64,000 nucleotides of DNA from Candidatus Saccharimonadota bacterium (lineage in GTDB: Bacteria; Patescibacteriota; Saccharimonadia; Saccharimonadales; UBA4665). The notes under the pieces are model-generated. The model had not been told where the DNA came from, ran no database searches, and was given only the letters and a program-made list of their open reading frames with translations. Both the position numbers and the translations under genes were made by a program. Position 1 is the first letter of the stretch. Every line of letters begins with the position of its first letter. The DNA is taken from positions 62,001-126,000 of the forward strand of contig PDRS01000005.1 in NCBI GenBank assembly GCA_002746885.1. The letters run 5' to 3'. Below are positions 35,751-44,116 of the stretch, piece after piece.

Positions 35751-35861
35751 ATGAACAGTAAATCAACCGTTATAAAAAATGCAAAAGCATATTGGGCCGA
35801 GAAGAAACGGCTTGTCGCACGGTGTGAGCGGCTTTGTTTGCAAGCCGCTGGAGACTGCTGA
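35751..35861 (+). CDS. Small ORF (36 aa) coupled to the next gene
   Basis: This frame is below the track's length limit. It runs from ATG at 35751 to a TGA whose last base is the A of the next start codon (TGATG), an arrangement typical for translational re-initiation. The peptide MNSKSTVIKNAKAYWAEKKR... is basic with three cysteines in its second half. I recognise no family. The overlap is the main support. Confidence 0.4.
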   Translation: MNSKSTVIKNAKAYWAEKKRLVARCERLCLQAAGDC

Positions 35862-36685
35862 TGTACTCTGGCTCAACCCTCAAACAGCTGCGCACGCTCG
35901 ACACGTGGTTTGGCGCGCACCAGAAAATCGACCGCCTCGCACACCGCTATCTACAGCTCCTTTCAGACAACCAATCGTTTCCGACCATACGAAGTATTCT
36001 TGAGTTTGAGGGATGCAATGGACCTGACGCGATTAAACGTAAAACACCTGGCCAGGACGAACCGTGGCACTACTATGATCCGTATGACGATGGCGACACC
36101 CAGCTGCTTACTATACTCACCGCGCACCATACCAAGTTGGTTCGCGCGCTTCGGGCTGGCGATCAGACGCGGGCGGCGTTTGAGGCGGCATGGCTCGCCC
36201 ATGCGGTCGTAGACGGTTTGACGCCTGCGCACCACTATCCATACGAAGCGGAGCTAAAGCGTTTGCGAAAAGGCGCGAGCCTCGAAACGCGGACAACAGG
36301 AAAGGACAAACTGGTCATGCCAGGCGACACGGTGCGCGAAAAAATGCGCAACAACTGGCAGATGTGGGGCGATAAAGGCCTGCTCGCAACGCACATTGCT
36401 TTTGAGGCGGGAGTTGCGCTTGTGGTGTTGCCTATGCGCCTAAAAAAACTTGCGTTGCCCGAAACCTGGCCGAGCGTCGTAGGACGAAAACCGTATGTGT
36501 CGTTTTTTGTCGCTCAGGCGAAAAAAATTGCAGCCGGAAAATACTATGAACGTTTTTACACAACCGCTTGGACGCCTCGCCTCGCGCGAGCGGTGCGCCG
36601 CGAACTCATACCAGACATAGTTCTCACGGTGGCCTACGTGTGGCACACGGCTGTAGTGGAGGCGCAGAAGGGGGCGCGATCATGA
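35861..36685 (+). CDS. Hypothetical protein resembling zinc-dependent phospholipase C/S1-P1 nuclease folds
   Basis: The 274-residue product has several metal-type His/Asp clusters in all-helical context: EPWHYYDPYDDGD, ILTAHHTKL and AWLAHAVVDGLTPAHHYPYEAEL. The last recalls the GH..hD...P.H run of zinc-dependent phospholipase C and S1/P1 nucleases. No signal peptide is seen, which is unusual for those enzymes. I start at 35861 (MYSGSTLKQL), which follows GGAG and overlaps the upstream small ORF. The 3' end overlaps rsmD as ATGA. The family call is tentative. Confidence 0.6.
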   Translation: MYSGSTLKQLRTLDTWFGAHQKIDRLAHRYLQLLSDNQSFPTIRSILEFEGCNGPDAIKRKTPGQDEPWHYYDPYDDGDTQLLTILTAHHTKLVRALRAGDQTRAAFEAAWLAHAVVDGLTPAHHYPYEAELKRLRKGASLETRTTGKDKLVMPGDTVREKMRNNWQMWGDKGLLATHIAFEAGVALVVLPMRLKKLALPETWPSVVGRKPYVSFFVAQAKKIAAGKYYERFYTTAWTPRLARAVRRELIPDIVLTVAYVWHTAVVEAQKGARS

Positions 36686-37215
36686 GAGTGATAGCTGGGC
36701 GTCTAGGCGGCAGACTATTTGCAAGTCCGCACGGGCACCGCACGCACCCTATGAGCGAAAAAGCCCGCGGCGCGATTTTTAATGCACTTGGCGATGTCGC
36801 AGGCCTCAGTTTTCTCGATGCCTACGCAGGCAGCGGCGCACTGTCCATAGAAGCGATAAGCCGCGGCGGATCGAGCACGCTGGCGATAGATGTCGACACA
36901 GCGGCAGTCAAAACCATAGCAGAAAACTGCAAAACACTTGGTATAACAAACGTGGTTCAGGTGCTGCGTAAAAACGTGAGCGGCTGGTCGCGCAACAATC
37001 AAACTCAGCAATTCGACATCGTAATGGCCGATCCTCCCTACGACGACATTCGACCAGATGTTTTGGCTCGCTTGACGGCGCATGTTAAGCCGGGCGGCGT
37101 GTATGTTTTGTCTTGGCCCGCAGGCGCCGCGCTGCCCGCCTTGCAGCACATGGAGCAAATCGCTCATAAACCTCTCGGCGACATCCACCTGGTTTTCTAC
37201 CGCAAAAAAACGTAA
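36682..37215 (+). CDS. rsmD: 16S rRNA (guanine966-N2)-methyltransferase RsmD
   Basis: The 177-residue protein has MRVIAGRLGGRLF, HRTHPMSEKARGAIFNAL, the SAM-binding LDAYAGSGALSIEAISRG and the catalytic DPPYDD. It methylates G966 of 16S rRNA in 30S assembly. I start at 36682, where ATGA overlaps the previous stop; the track's 38-residue extension lies in the upstream gene. A hairpin (CGACCC, ACGA, GGGTTG followed by T5) at 37230-37256 is a good terminator. Confidence 0.94.
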   Translation: MRVIAGRLGGRLFASPHGHRTHPMSEKARGAIFNALGDVAGLSFLDAYAGSGALSIEAISRGGSSTLAIDVDTAAVKTIAENCKTLGITNVVQVLRKNVSGWSRNNQTQQFDIVMADPPYDDIRPDVLARLTAHVKPGGVYVLSWPAGAALPALQHMEQIAHKPLGDIHLVFYRKKT

Positions 37216-37228
37216 AATTGCACCAATG

Positions 37229-37257
37229 TAAAAACCGACCCACGAGGGTTGTTTTTA
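37229..37257 (+). terminator. Rho-independent terminator of the recG-rsmD operon
   Basis: The stem CGACCC/GGGTTG with loop ACGA, flanked by A5 and T5, can work in both directions. Confidence 0.6.
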
Positions 37258-37312
37258 CGTTTACATGCCAATGCAAAAACCCAACCACGTTTTATCACGT
37301 TTAGTTTTTTGA

Positions 37313-37318
37313 TAAAAT
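37313..37318 (+). promoter_or_regulatory. -10 box, leaderless, for the gene at 37326
   Basis: TAAAAT stands 7 bp before the ATG; TTTATC 16 bp upstream is a weak -35. Confidence 0.5.
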
Positions 37319-37325
37319 AGGCGCC

Positions 37326-37679
37326 ATGAGTAAACCAACTACAGTCGAAGAATATCTCGCAGCGCTGCCGAATGCTCAAGCCAAGAGCCTTCAAGATTTG
37401 CGCGAAAAAATTTTGCGCAATATTCCAGATGTTGAAGAAAAAATCGCCTTCGGCAAGCCGTTTTATTATCTTGGCGGCAAATACGTTGTGTCGTTTGCAG
37501 CTGCAAAGGCTCACAACAGTTTTCATACTATGAGTTTTGACGTTGCCGCAAAACTTCCCTCTACCGGCAAAGGTTGGAAAGTCGACGGCGGCTCGGTCAA
37601 ATTTGACCTAGATGCTGCACTGCCAGAATCCGTCGTGCAAAATGTCATCGACCTTCGCCTCGCCGAGATGCAGCAGTAA
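37326..37679 (+). CDS. DUF1801 / YdhG-like protein
   Basis: The 117-residue protein matches the YdhG/DUF1801 pattern: TVEEYLAALP near the N-terminus, LQDLREKILRNIPDVEEKIAFGKPFYYLGGKYVVSFAAAK and a C-terminal LPESVVQNVIDLRLAEM. Members are small cytosolic alpha/beta proteins; one has been called an iron chaperone (Fra-like), but the activity is not well established. It has its own leaderless promoter after the terminator. Confidence 0.82.
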   Translation: MSKPTTVEEYLAALPNAQAKSLQDLREKILRNIPDVEEKIAFGKPFYYLGGKYVVSFAAAKAHNSFHTMSFDVAAKLPSTGKGWKVDGGSVKFDLDAALPESVVQNVIDLRLAEMQQ

Positions 37680-37918
37680 ACTGGCGTGGTTTTCTGCTCC
37701 ACCGACTGGCAACGCCTTGACGCTTCCACTATTTTTTCGGTGGGCGAACCGACAAACCTGAGCACCCTTTTCAGCTTCCAAAAAATTGCTCGAAGTAGTT
37801 TTGAGCTTGCGTGTGTAATTTCATCAACGTACGACTCGGTCCACGGGGCTTGTTTTTACTTTTACGTCGGTATCGTTGTAATGCCTGAAAAGTCCTTTCA
37901 TTATTATGTCTTGAACCG

Positions 37919-37924
37919 TACAAT
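37919..37924 (+). promoter_or_regulatory. -10 box for tRNA-Leu
   Basis: TACAAT lies 10 bp before the tRNA, with TTTCAT about 17 bp upstream as a weak -35. Confidence 0.5.
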
Positions 37925-37934
37925 GTAGGTATAC

Positions 37935-38019
37935 GCGGATGTGGTGGAATTGGTAGACACGCTGGTTTTAGGAGCCAGTGCCGCAAGGCGTGAAGGTTCA
38001 AGTCCTTTCATCCGCACCA
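37935..38019 (+). tRNA. tRNA-Leu (anticodon UAG), CCA encoded
   Basis: The acceptor stem GCGGATG/CATCCGC, the D-arm GGTGGAATTGGTAGACAC, the anticodon arm CTGGT-TTTAGGA-GCCAG (anticodon TAG), a long variable arm and the T-arm GGTTCAAGTCC make a class II tRNA of 85 nt with encoded CCA. It reads CUA and probably other CUN codons. The ORF at 37941 in the track runs through this tRNA and is not its true start. Confidence 0.97.
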
Positions 38020-38036
38020 GACCAGTTACGAGAGTC

Positions 38037-38600
38037 ATGACAGACAAATTACTTCTCATATTATCCTCGTTTTCGATGATTTCTGTAAATGCCTGGCATG
38101 GTTTTTTACTTTACAGCCACAAAAACGACCGAAAACAGCACACCATCAGCCAATATGCTGTGTCCTCGGGCGCGTTTTTGCGGCGGCACAGGGCAATACA
38201 CTATCTGACATCGGCAATTTTATTTGTGTTTTCGGCAGGATATCTGCTGCCGCATGGATACGTTTTGGCGGCGGTATTATTGAGCGGTGCCGCGATATTT
38301 GATGCGCTAGAGGTGATGACGCTCAACCAAAAAACAGCATCGCAAATAACTACGGTCAATAGTCATATTATTACTGCTTGGTTGATGGCCTTTTGCTATT
38401 TGTTTTACGCGAGTCATGTTTTAGCTATCGCTAAACTGAGCGAGTGGTTTGTTTGGGCTATATGGGTGTCTTTCGCTGTTTTGCTGGCTCTGTCAGTCAA
38501 CCGAAAATTCAAAGAGTTTTGGCTCATACAACACGCCTATTTTTGCTTCCTGGCTGCACTTATCGTGCTGGCGCACATTACGCTGCTTGTCAGTTCTTAA
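38037..38600 (+). CDS. Hypothetical multi-pass membrane protein
   Basis: The 187-residue product has about five membrane helices (LLLILSSFSMISVNAWHGFLL, YLTSAILFVFSAGYLL, VLAAVLLSGAAIF, IITAWLMAFCYLFYASHVL, FVWAIWVSFAVLLAL, FCFLAALIVLAHITLL). I recognise no family. I choose the ATG at 38037, the first after the tRNA; it starts 18 bp beyond the CCA, so it may share the tRNA transcript. The 3' end overlaps def (minus strand) by 11 bp. Confidence 0.7.
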   Translation: MTDKLLLILSSFSMISVNAWHGFLLYSHKNDRKQHTISQYAVSSGAFLRRHRAIHYLTSAILFVFSAGYLLPHGYVLAAVLLSGAAIFDALEVMTLNQKTASQITTVNSHIITAWLMAFCYLFYASHVLAIAKLSEWFVWAIWVSFAVLLALSVNRKFKEFWLIQHAYFCFLAALIVLAHITLLVSS

Positions 38601-39162
38601 GTGGTCCCCCGTGAAACTCCAAATAGTTTTTGACTGTCGTCAATGAACTCATATCATCCATTCGGTCTACGAACTCGATGCCAGATAAATGATCCAACTC
38701 ATGTTGGACCACTCGGGCCAAGTAACCAGAACACTCCGTAAGTACTTCCTCTCCCGAGTCGGAAACGTAACGAACCTTGACCCAGTTTGCTCGAGAAACT
38801 AGCCCCATCAATCCCGGGACGCTGAAGCAGCCCTCCCAGTCAACAGACTGCTCTTTTGAGCGTTCGACGATTTCTGGATTAATCAGTTTGAGCAAAGGTG
38901 TTTCCGGTCGGTCAGGAAATACATCTGTGCGACGCACTTCAATTACTACTAGATTCAGCGATAATCCGACCTGCGGGGCGGCCAGACCTGCGCCATTAAG
39001 CTTTCGCAGAGTGGCCACCATCGACGCTAGTGTGTCCTGAACCAACGACACGTCTTCTACTCGCTTGCAGGGAGCCTTCAGCTTCGGATGGCCGATCGTA
39101 ACGAGGTTGTCGGACGCCGCCCCCTCGATCCAGCCTCGATTACTCTTGACGACCCCTTTCAT
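38590..39162 (-). CDS. def: Peptide deformylase
   Basis: Def removes the N-formyl group from nascent proteins. The 190-residue protein has the three family motifs: GAGLAAPQVGL (motif 1, GxGxAAxQ), WEGCFSVPGL (EGCxS, with the metal-binding Cys) and VVQHELDHLSG (HExxH-type). Length fits. A GGGAGG site precedes the ATG by 8 nt, so this mRNA has a normal leader. The neighbour is usually fmt or priA; neither is here. Confidence 0.95.
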   Translation of the reverse strand: MKGVVKSNRGWIEGAASDNLVTIGHPKLKAPCKRVEDVSLVQDTLASMVATLRKLNGAGLAAPQVGLSLNLVVIEVRRTDVFPDRPETPLLKLINPEIVERSKEQSVDWEGCFSVPGLMGLVSRANWVKVRYVSDSGEEVLTECSGYLARVVQHELDHLSGIEFVDRMDDMSSLTTVKNYLEFHGGPLKN

Positions 39163-39455
39163 ACTCAGACCTCCCGCTTCAAAAATAATTATTCATGTCT
39201 GAGTAAAAGAGTACTGCGCTTCATCCTGCAGCGCAACACTGGGCGCTCTGCCACGAAGAGTGCCATTTTGGAAAAGACTTGCTATTTCACAAGCTCACTA
39301 AAGGCTTTTTGGAGCTATCGGCAAAAACGTGGATCTAATCTAGTACTTTCTCCTCTGTTGTTGACGAGTAAGTAATGTCTGACGACATTACTTATGTATG
39401 AAGCAAAGAGGTTTTAGGTATTGTTTGATGTGCGTCCAGTTTTTGGTCAGTACGC
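39163..39455. other. Intergenic region with one strong hairpin
   Basis: I see no gene. A palindrome at 39369-39394 (AAGTAATGTC, loop TGAC, GACATTACTT) is followed by TACTTATGTATG, a 12-mer that recurs inside the hairpin repeats at 44393. The track ORF 39088-39375 overlaps the def start and looks spurious. Confidence 0.6.
39369..39394. repeat. Palindrome, 11-bp stem with 4-nt loop
   Basis: TAAGTAATGTC pairs with GACATTACTTA around TGAC. It lies 61 bp beyond the 3' end of the minus-strand orphan gene at 39456 and could end its transcript, but it has no T-tract, so an operator is also possible. Confidence 0.65.
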
Positions 39456-40439
39456 TTACGGAGCGTCCTGGGGGTAGCTATCTTGAGGACCGTCAGATGG
39501 GCGAGGGTCTTCGTGGGTACTGTCTTGTGGTTTGCTGTCTTGTGGGGCTACTAGGCTACCCACTGCTTTGGATCTAACCAGGAGCTTGAAGAAGTAATCT
39601 AGCGTTTCGGCGTGACGATTATAATCGCCTTGGGCAGACTTATATGCTTCTTCGATAGCTTCTCGCGCTGCTTCATCCGGATTCTCGCTTGTCAAAATTT
39701 CACGCTGATCCTCAGGACTGAGCTGTTCCATAGCGGTGCTTACAAGCGTTTCAGCGTATGGCAGTCCATCAGGGGGACTACCGTCGGCAGGTCGCGTTAG
39801 ACGGCATGTACCGCCACTGAGCGAAGCAAACGCTACATTAATTTCTGCAATGTCTGCTATTGGCGCACCCATCTTCTCGGCAGCAATGCACTCTCTAATT
39901 TTCGCGATAAGCTTTTTTTCGTTGGTGGGTGTGAGTTCGCTAGGAGACTCACTCCCAACATCATAAGTGGAAAGCATATGCTCAGATTTGTGGCCACGGA
40001 GAATATCTCGCAAATCCGTGACCATTTCGCTTACGTTCTTGCCTGTTTTGCCGCCGTAGCCCAAAGTTACTATAATTTCTGTTTGGGCTGGTACCTTATC
40101 ATTGCCCACATTGACCATTACGCCCAAAGCACAGCTGCCAATTGCATCAATATAAGGCTCATCGGAGCGTATAAACCGAATACCATCGGGCAGACTCTCG
40201 GGATCGCTGTTTAGGACAGGATGGAATAGCTTTAGCACGCCGTCCTCCCAGTCTTTCCATGTTTGTGCCTGTTCAGCCCTTAAACCTGGTGCAACTTCTG
40301 CTAAAAACAGCGGTGCAGCAACAGTGAGTACTGCTTGCGTTTGTTCTTGTGTCGCCCCATCACGTATCTTTCCAACGAAGCCCTGAAGACCAAGCGGCAC
40401 TTCTTTAACTTCTTTATTTGAGTTCGGATCTATGCTCAT
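39456..40439 (-). CDS. Orphan protein with PQDS-repeat tail
   Basis: The 327-residue product is not recognised. It is acidic and cytosolic by appearance (no signal peptide or helix), with a central region EIIVTLGYGGKTGKNVSEMVTDLRDIL. The C-terminus has PQDS repeated several times with variants (PQDSKPQDSTHEDPRP, GPQDSYPQDAP), a flexible tail. A possible GGAG lies about 15 nt before the ATG. The flanking gap is AT-rich, which suits an accessory gene. Confidence 0.68.
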   Translation of the reverse strand: MSIDPNSNKEVKEVPLGLQGFVGKIRDGATQEQTQAVLTVAAPLFLAEVAPGLRAEQAQTWKDWEDGVLKLFHPVLNSDPESLPDGIRFIRSDEPYIDAIGSCALGVMVNVGNDKVPAQTEIIVTLGYGGKTGKNVSEMVTDLRDILRGHKSEHMLSTYDVGSESPSELTPTNEKKLIAKIRECIAAEKMGAPIADIAEINVAFASLSGGTCRLTRPADGSPPDGLPYAETLVSTAMEQLSPEDQREILTSENPDEAAREAIEEAYKSAQGDYNRHAETLDYFFKLLVRSKAVGSLVAPQDSKPQDSTHEDPRPSDGPQDSYPQDAP

Positions 40440-40753
40440 GTTTCTACTCTACTCCTATTCATACATTACACAATATCATATTTAAATAACAATACAAGTA
40501 TTATCACATATTTTCATACTTTATTTAACTCTCGCGCCCCGACTGGCAGCTCAAGCTACGCGGCCAGCGCCAGCGGCGTTTCTTGATTTTCTGGAAACCC
40601 CAATCTTTTGTGTGTGCAGAGGGTGAAAAGCTGAGGGTGAAAAGCTTGTGCTTTTGTAAAATTTGCTATAAAATCAAACTCTGTATAGAGACAATTTGAT
40701 GTAGAGATTCCAATGATGTGTAAGAGAAAAGAAAAAAAAGGGGGTGAAAAAGT
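40440..40753. other. AT-rich intergenic region with promoter and tandem 14-mer
   Basis: This 314-bp stretch separates divergent genes. It contains GAGGGTGAAAAGCT twice in tandem (40619-40632 and 40633-40646) and a TATAAA box near 40668. The ribosome site of the next gene has the same GGGTGAAAA core. No other gene is seen. Confidence 0.6.
40619..40646 (+). repeat. Tandem 14-bp repeat
   Basis: Two perfect copies of GAGGGTGAAAAGCT stand upstream of the surface-protein gene; a third GGGTGAAAA lies at its ribosome site. Confidence 0.75.
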
Positions 40754-42742
40754 ATGAGATTACCTGCGAATGTGTTTTCTAAAACTAAGCTGGCGGTATT
40801 CGCTTTTGCCTTGCTGGGAGGGGCGCTCTATTACGCGCCGCCAGTTAGCGCCGAGTCATCAATGCCAGACACTAGCGTGCCGCTAACTCGAAGGAACACG
40901 CCGTATTGGGCGAATCAGGATTTTTATGTCTATATAAAAGCTGGCGAGAGGGTTGAATTCAGCCTTGAGCTTCTGAGAGTGCACAATGGCACCCCGGTCG
41001 CCGGTAACGGCGTAGATGTGCAGCTTTTTGGTGAGAATGGCTATACCGGTCCAGTCACCAGAATAGACGAAACTGATGCTATTGGAACCCAGTACGATTT
41101 TCAAGGTCCAGTTGCCACTGAGGACAGCGTTTGGCGATTGCAAATAGACAGGCGCAATGCCACCACCAACGTAAACATGCTTGGTGGTTGGGAAGGCGGC
41201 GCTTACGATGCGAGCGACAATATTATCCCTGGTAGGGTGTTTACGTATACCTACTACCTATCGCAGGTGTCATTGGTCCCTGGCGGTGGTTTTATATCCA
41301 AAGATTTTTCCATATACAACATTACAGATGACGGATATATTTACGAAGCAAGATACCTGGGTTTTATGGGTATAAATTCGGACATAACGGCCAATAATTT
41401 AGGCAGTGTAAGCAACAGTTGCGAACGGCTGCACAAGTCGTATGCGTATCAGCAGCAATATGAGCCCATCACGCAGCCCGCCCATACGACTTCAGCCGCA
41501 TGCAACGACAGAGACCCTATCTTTTTTGAAAATCCTACCGCTGCCGATCTTCCGGCATCTGCCGAATTTGACGACGGCACAGTCAACAGAATATTGCCGC
41601 CTATCAGCAGGATAGAGGTGAATAATCTTGCATACACTCACAATCCAGGCGATGTCACCATGGCCGGTACTATCACGGCTGATGTAAATAACTACACTGG
41701 CTCAGTAAACGTGAGGATAGACGTTGACGGTAATGGCATTTTTTACGACGCGATTGATCGTACTATACCTGTCAACCCAGACGCGAGTGGACGTATTGAA
41801 CTAGACTTTGACGGCTTAGACGGCAACGGTGCGGCTATACCTGCGTATCAGCGCTTGGTGATCAGGGCGGTGCCTAGCCAAATGAACGAGACTCACTTTA
41901 TTCGTAGTGACGTCGAAAGGTCGGCTGGCGGTATCGAGGTCTCTGTTCTAAACGGGCATGAACCAGGCACAGTCAAATTACACTGGGATGACACGCTCCT
42001 AACTACCATAAGATGTGGTACGAGAAACGTATCTCCAGCAGAAAACCTAGAAGGCGTTGACAGCGCTGGCGGAGTCCATTCGTGGGACAACGACAACTGT
42101 GTCAACCCTGATGGCAGCAATTCGCACGGCAATGACTATGCTTCCACTACCAACGAAGAGGTTCAGGCTAGCAGTTCTTGGGGCAATATGAGGCATATCG
42201 ACGACTGGACCTACAGGCCATTCCTTTCGGCGGCAACCGACACCGGCCCAGTGCCAGAACTCCATATAGACATAGCAGCCGACAAAACCGTAGTTGCTGA
42301 CGGCAGTGAAATCAAATACACCCTCACCGTCACCAACACGGGTAGCGCTACCGTGCCGCATATCATAAACAAGCTACCAGAGCAGCTCTCGGTCATAAGC
42401 TCTCAGCTGCCGCCTGACTGCCAGCTAACAGCCAACAATACTGTCGAATGTATACCAGGCCGCTCACTAGAGCCCGGCGAAATACTTAGCTATGAAATAT
42501 ATACGAGATTCTCAGCCAAGTCTGGTGAGTATAGCACCAGAAACATTGCCCATGTCTACGGTCTTGGCGACCTAGCCTGCACGGACGATCAATCCGACAC
42601 TGGTCGTTGCCACTCTGATGTAGAACTCATGCTATCAACGGAACTGGCGGATGCAGGAGATGGATCTGCGACGATATACGCGCTTTCAGGAATACTGTTG
42701 TTGACCAGCTATATTTTGTACAGAGTTCGAGCCAAGGCTTAG
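40754..42742 (+). CDS. Large secreted surface protein with DUF11-type domain and C-terminal anchor
   Basis: The 662-residue protein starts with a signal peptide (KLAVFAFALLGGALYYAPPVSA, cleavage near residue 33). A beta-rich exported part has an EF-hand-like run DVDGNGIFYDAIDR and a cysteine pair pattern. A DUF11-type repeat follows (ADKTVVADGSEIKYTLTVTNTGSATVPHI...LEPGEILSYEI). A hydrophobic helix and RVRAKA end the protein, so it is held in the membrane. No LPXTG is seen. GGGGGTG precedes the ATG by 8 nt. It may mediate contact with a host or with other cells; that is inference from layout only. Confidence 0.82.
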   Translation: MRLPANVFSKTKLAVFAFALLGGALYYAPPVSAESSMPDTSVPLTRRNTPYWANQDFYVYIKAGERVEFSLELLRVHNGTPVAGNGVDVQLFGENGYTGPVTRIDETDAIGTQYDFQGPVATEDSVWRLQIDRRNATTNVNMLGGWEGGAYDASDNIIPGRVFTYTYYLSQVSLVPGGGFISKDFSIYNITDDGYIYEARYLGFMGINSDITANNLGSVSNSCERLHKSYAYQQQYEPITQPAHTTSAACNDRDPIFFENPTAADLPASAEFDDGTVNRILPPISRIEVNNLAYTHNPGDVTMAGTITADVNNYTGSVNVRIDVDGNGIFYDAIDRTIPVNPDASGRIELDFDGLDGNGAAIPAYQRLVIRAVPSQMNETHFIRSDVERSAGGIEVSVLNGHEPGTVKLHWDDTLLTTIRCGTRNVSPAENLEGVDSAGGVHSWDNDNCVNPDGSNSHGNDYASTTNEEVQASSSWGNMRHIDDWTYRPFLSAATDTGPVPELHIDIAADKTVVADGSEIKYTLTVTNTGSATVPHIINKLPEQLSVISSQLPPDCQLTANNTVECIPGRSLEPGEILSYEIYTRFSAKSGEYSTRNIAHVYGLGDLACTDDQSDTGRCHSDVELMLSTELADAGDGSATIYALSGILLLTSYILYRVRAKA

Positions 42743-42866
42743 CATTATAGAAATATGCGAACGTAGTAGAGGAAACGTAGCAGGCGTGATGTTTCGCTAT
42801 AAGCCGAAGTTTTAGCCAGATGCCACCGAAAGCCAAGCAGCAGCTTGCCAAATACGACATTGCCAG

Positions 42867-43538
42867 CTAGGCGCGGCGCGCTTTGCGGTTGACGACGATC
42901 TCGCTTATCTCCATGTTTTTCGGCAGTTCGAGAAGTTGTGCGACGAGATTGGCGATGTCTTCTGGACGCATCCAGTTTTCTGGATCGCTGATGGGCTGAC
43001 CGGTTACTTTTTCGTGCATCGATGTATTGAAACCGCCGAGAATCAAACTGACGACTCTACAGTTTGTAGGTTTTAGCTCCTCGGCAAGATTTTGCGTAAA
43101 TCCACGAAGCGCCCATTTGGTCGTCGAGTAGACCGCTTGCTGGCTGTATCCGGGCTTGAGACCGATAGTCGCTCCGACGTTGATGATGTCGCTGCCGTCG
43201 GCGATCAGCCGATCAAGCAACCGTGATGTCAGCAGCATGGGCGCATTAACGTTGATGCTCATCATTTTGTCGACCTCCGTCGCGGAAAGCGAATCGGCTG
43301 GTTCGTAGCTCGTGATGGCGGCGTTGTTGATCAGCGCTTCAATAGGGCTATCTTGCTTGAGTAGTTGCTGAGCTGCACTGTCGATTGAATCGGGATTAGC
43401 TAGGTCGGTTTCGATCCAGCCGATATCGTCTCGTTTCGGTTTGGTTCGAGACAAACTAACGACGGTTTTGCCTTTTTCGAGCAAGCACTCTGCTAGCGCA
43501 AAACCAAGTCCGTCACTTGCGCCTGTAATGATAATCAA
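42867..43538 (-). CDS. Short-chain dehydrogenase/reductase
   Basis: The 223-residue classical SDR has the cofactor site TGASDGLGFALAECL, the NNAAITS motif, an active YSTTK (Tyr-x-x-x-Lys) with the preceding Ser replaced by GATIGLKPG (position not certain), and VVSLILGGFNTSM. I choose the TTG at 43538: a perfect AGGAGG lies 6 nt upstream and the cofactor motif starts at residue 5, normal for the family. The longer ATG frame (43571) would include the ribosome site. A TACAAT lies about 30 bp upstream. The substrate is unknown. Confidence 0.87.
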   Translation of the reverse strand: MIIITGASDGLGFALAECLLEKGKTVVSLSRTKPKRDDIGWIETDLANPDSIDSAAQQLLKQDSPIEALINNAAITSYEPADSLSATEVDKMMSINVNAPMLLTSRLLDRLIADGSDIINVGATIGLKPGYSQQAVYSTTKWALRGFTQNLAEELKPTNCRVVSLILGGFNTSMHEKVTGQPISDPENWMRPEDIANLVAQLLELPKNMEISEIVVNRKARRA

Positions 43539-43616
43539 TCCATACCTCCTCTTGATAGTTGTTGATAACATTGTACTACGTCTAACCGTGTTTTCTGTGT
43601 TTGTGCGCTATGACAG

Positions 43617-44090
43617 CTACATCGCGCCTCTTGCGCTGCGATCAACCAAGCCGCCGATGATGACCGCCCAATAAATCTCCTCATCACCGTCATAAATATA
43701 TTCTTTGACGGTGTGATTGGCTACATCGCCCTCAGTGGTACACCTATACACAAGGTTGCCGCGCTGGTACTCCGCAGGGCCGCGAAACGGATTGTCATCA
43801 CTCGGGTACTGCAGCGCCTCGCGCAGAAAATCATACACCGGATCAGCCTGGCGAGTCGTTTGCCCATAGTAGACCTCCAGAAACACCGCTTCGTCGTTAT
43901 GAAAAATCACCAAACGCCCGCCGTATGGCTCGCCGCCAAAGAAATTATCATGCATCCGATACGCGCCTTCAGTGTATTCGATAGTCCGAGAGCCATCGCC
44001 CTCCTTGGTTGTACTGGCTGCCCCAGTTGCGTGGGGCATATTTGCCCTCATCAAAAATTGTTTTATTTCGTCGATATTTACATCGCTCAT
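43617..44090 (-). CDS. DUF5680-type protein
   Basis: The 157-residue protein fits the DUF5680 pattern: IDEIKQFLMRANMPH at the N-terminus, SRTIEYTEGAYRMHDNFFGGEPYGGRLVIFHNDEAVFLEVYYGQ in the middle and VYDFLREALQ after. These are small cytosolic proteins of unknown role. A TATAAT box (minus, 44099-44104) lies 8 bp before the ATG, so it is nearly leaderless. Confidence 0.78.
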   Translation of the reverse strand: MSDVNIDEIKQFLMRANMPHATGAASTTKEGDGSRTIEYTEGAYRMHDNFFGGEPYGGRLVIFHNDEAVFLEVYYGQTTRQADPVYDFLREALQYPSDDNPFRGPAEYQRGNLVYRCTTEGDVANHTVKEYIYDGDEEIYWAVIIGGLVDRSARGAM

Positions 44091-44098
44091 GACCTGAT

Positions 44099-44104
44099 AT
44101 TATA
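44099..44104 (-). promoter_or_regulatory. -10 box for the DUF5680 gene
   Basis: TATAAT on the minus strand stands 8 bp before the start codon. Confidence 0.55.
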
Positions 44105-44116
44105 GCAGCGCAAAAC

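Noticed and set aside
37941-38036. N-terminal extension of the membrane protein through tRNA-Leu
   Set aside because: The bases form a complete tRNA with CCA; the next ATG at 38037 gives a normal membrane protein start.
39088-39375. 95-residue plus-strand ORF over the def start
   Set aside because: It overlaps the def ribosome site and N-terminus in antisense and has no recognisable domain.
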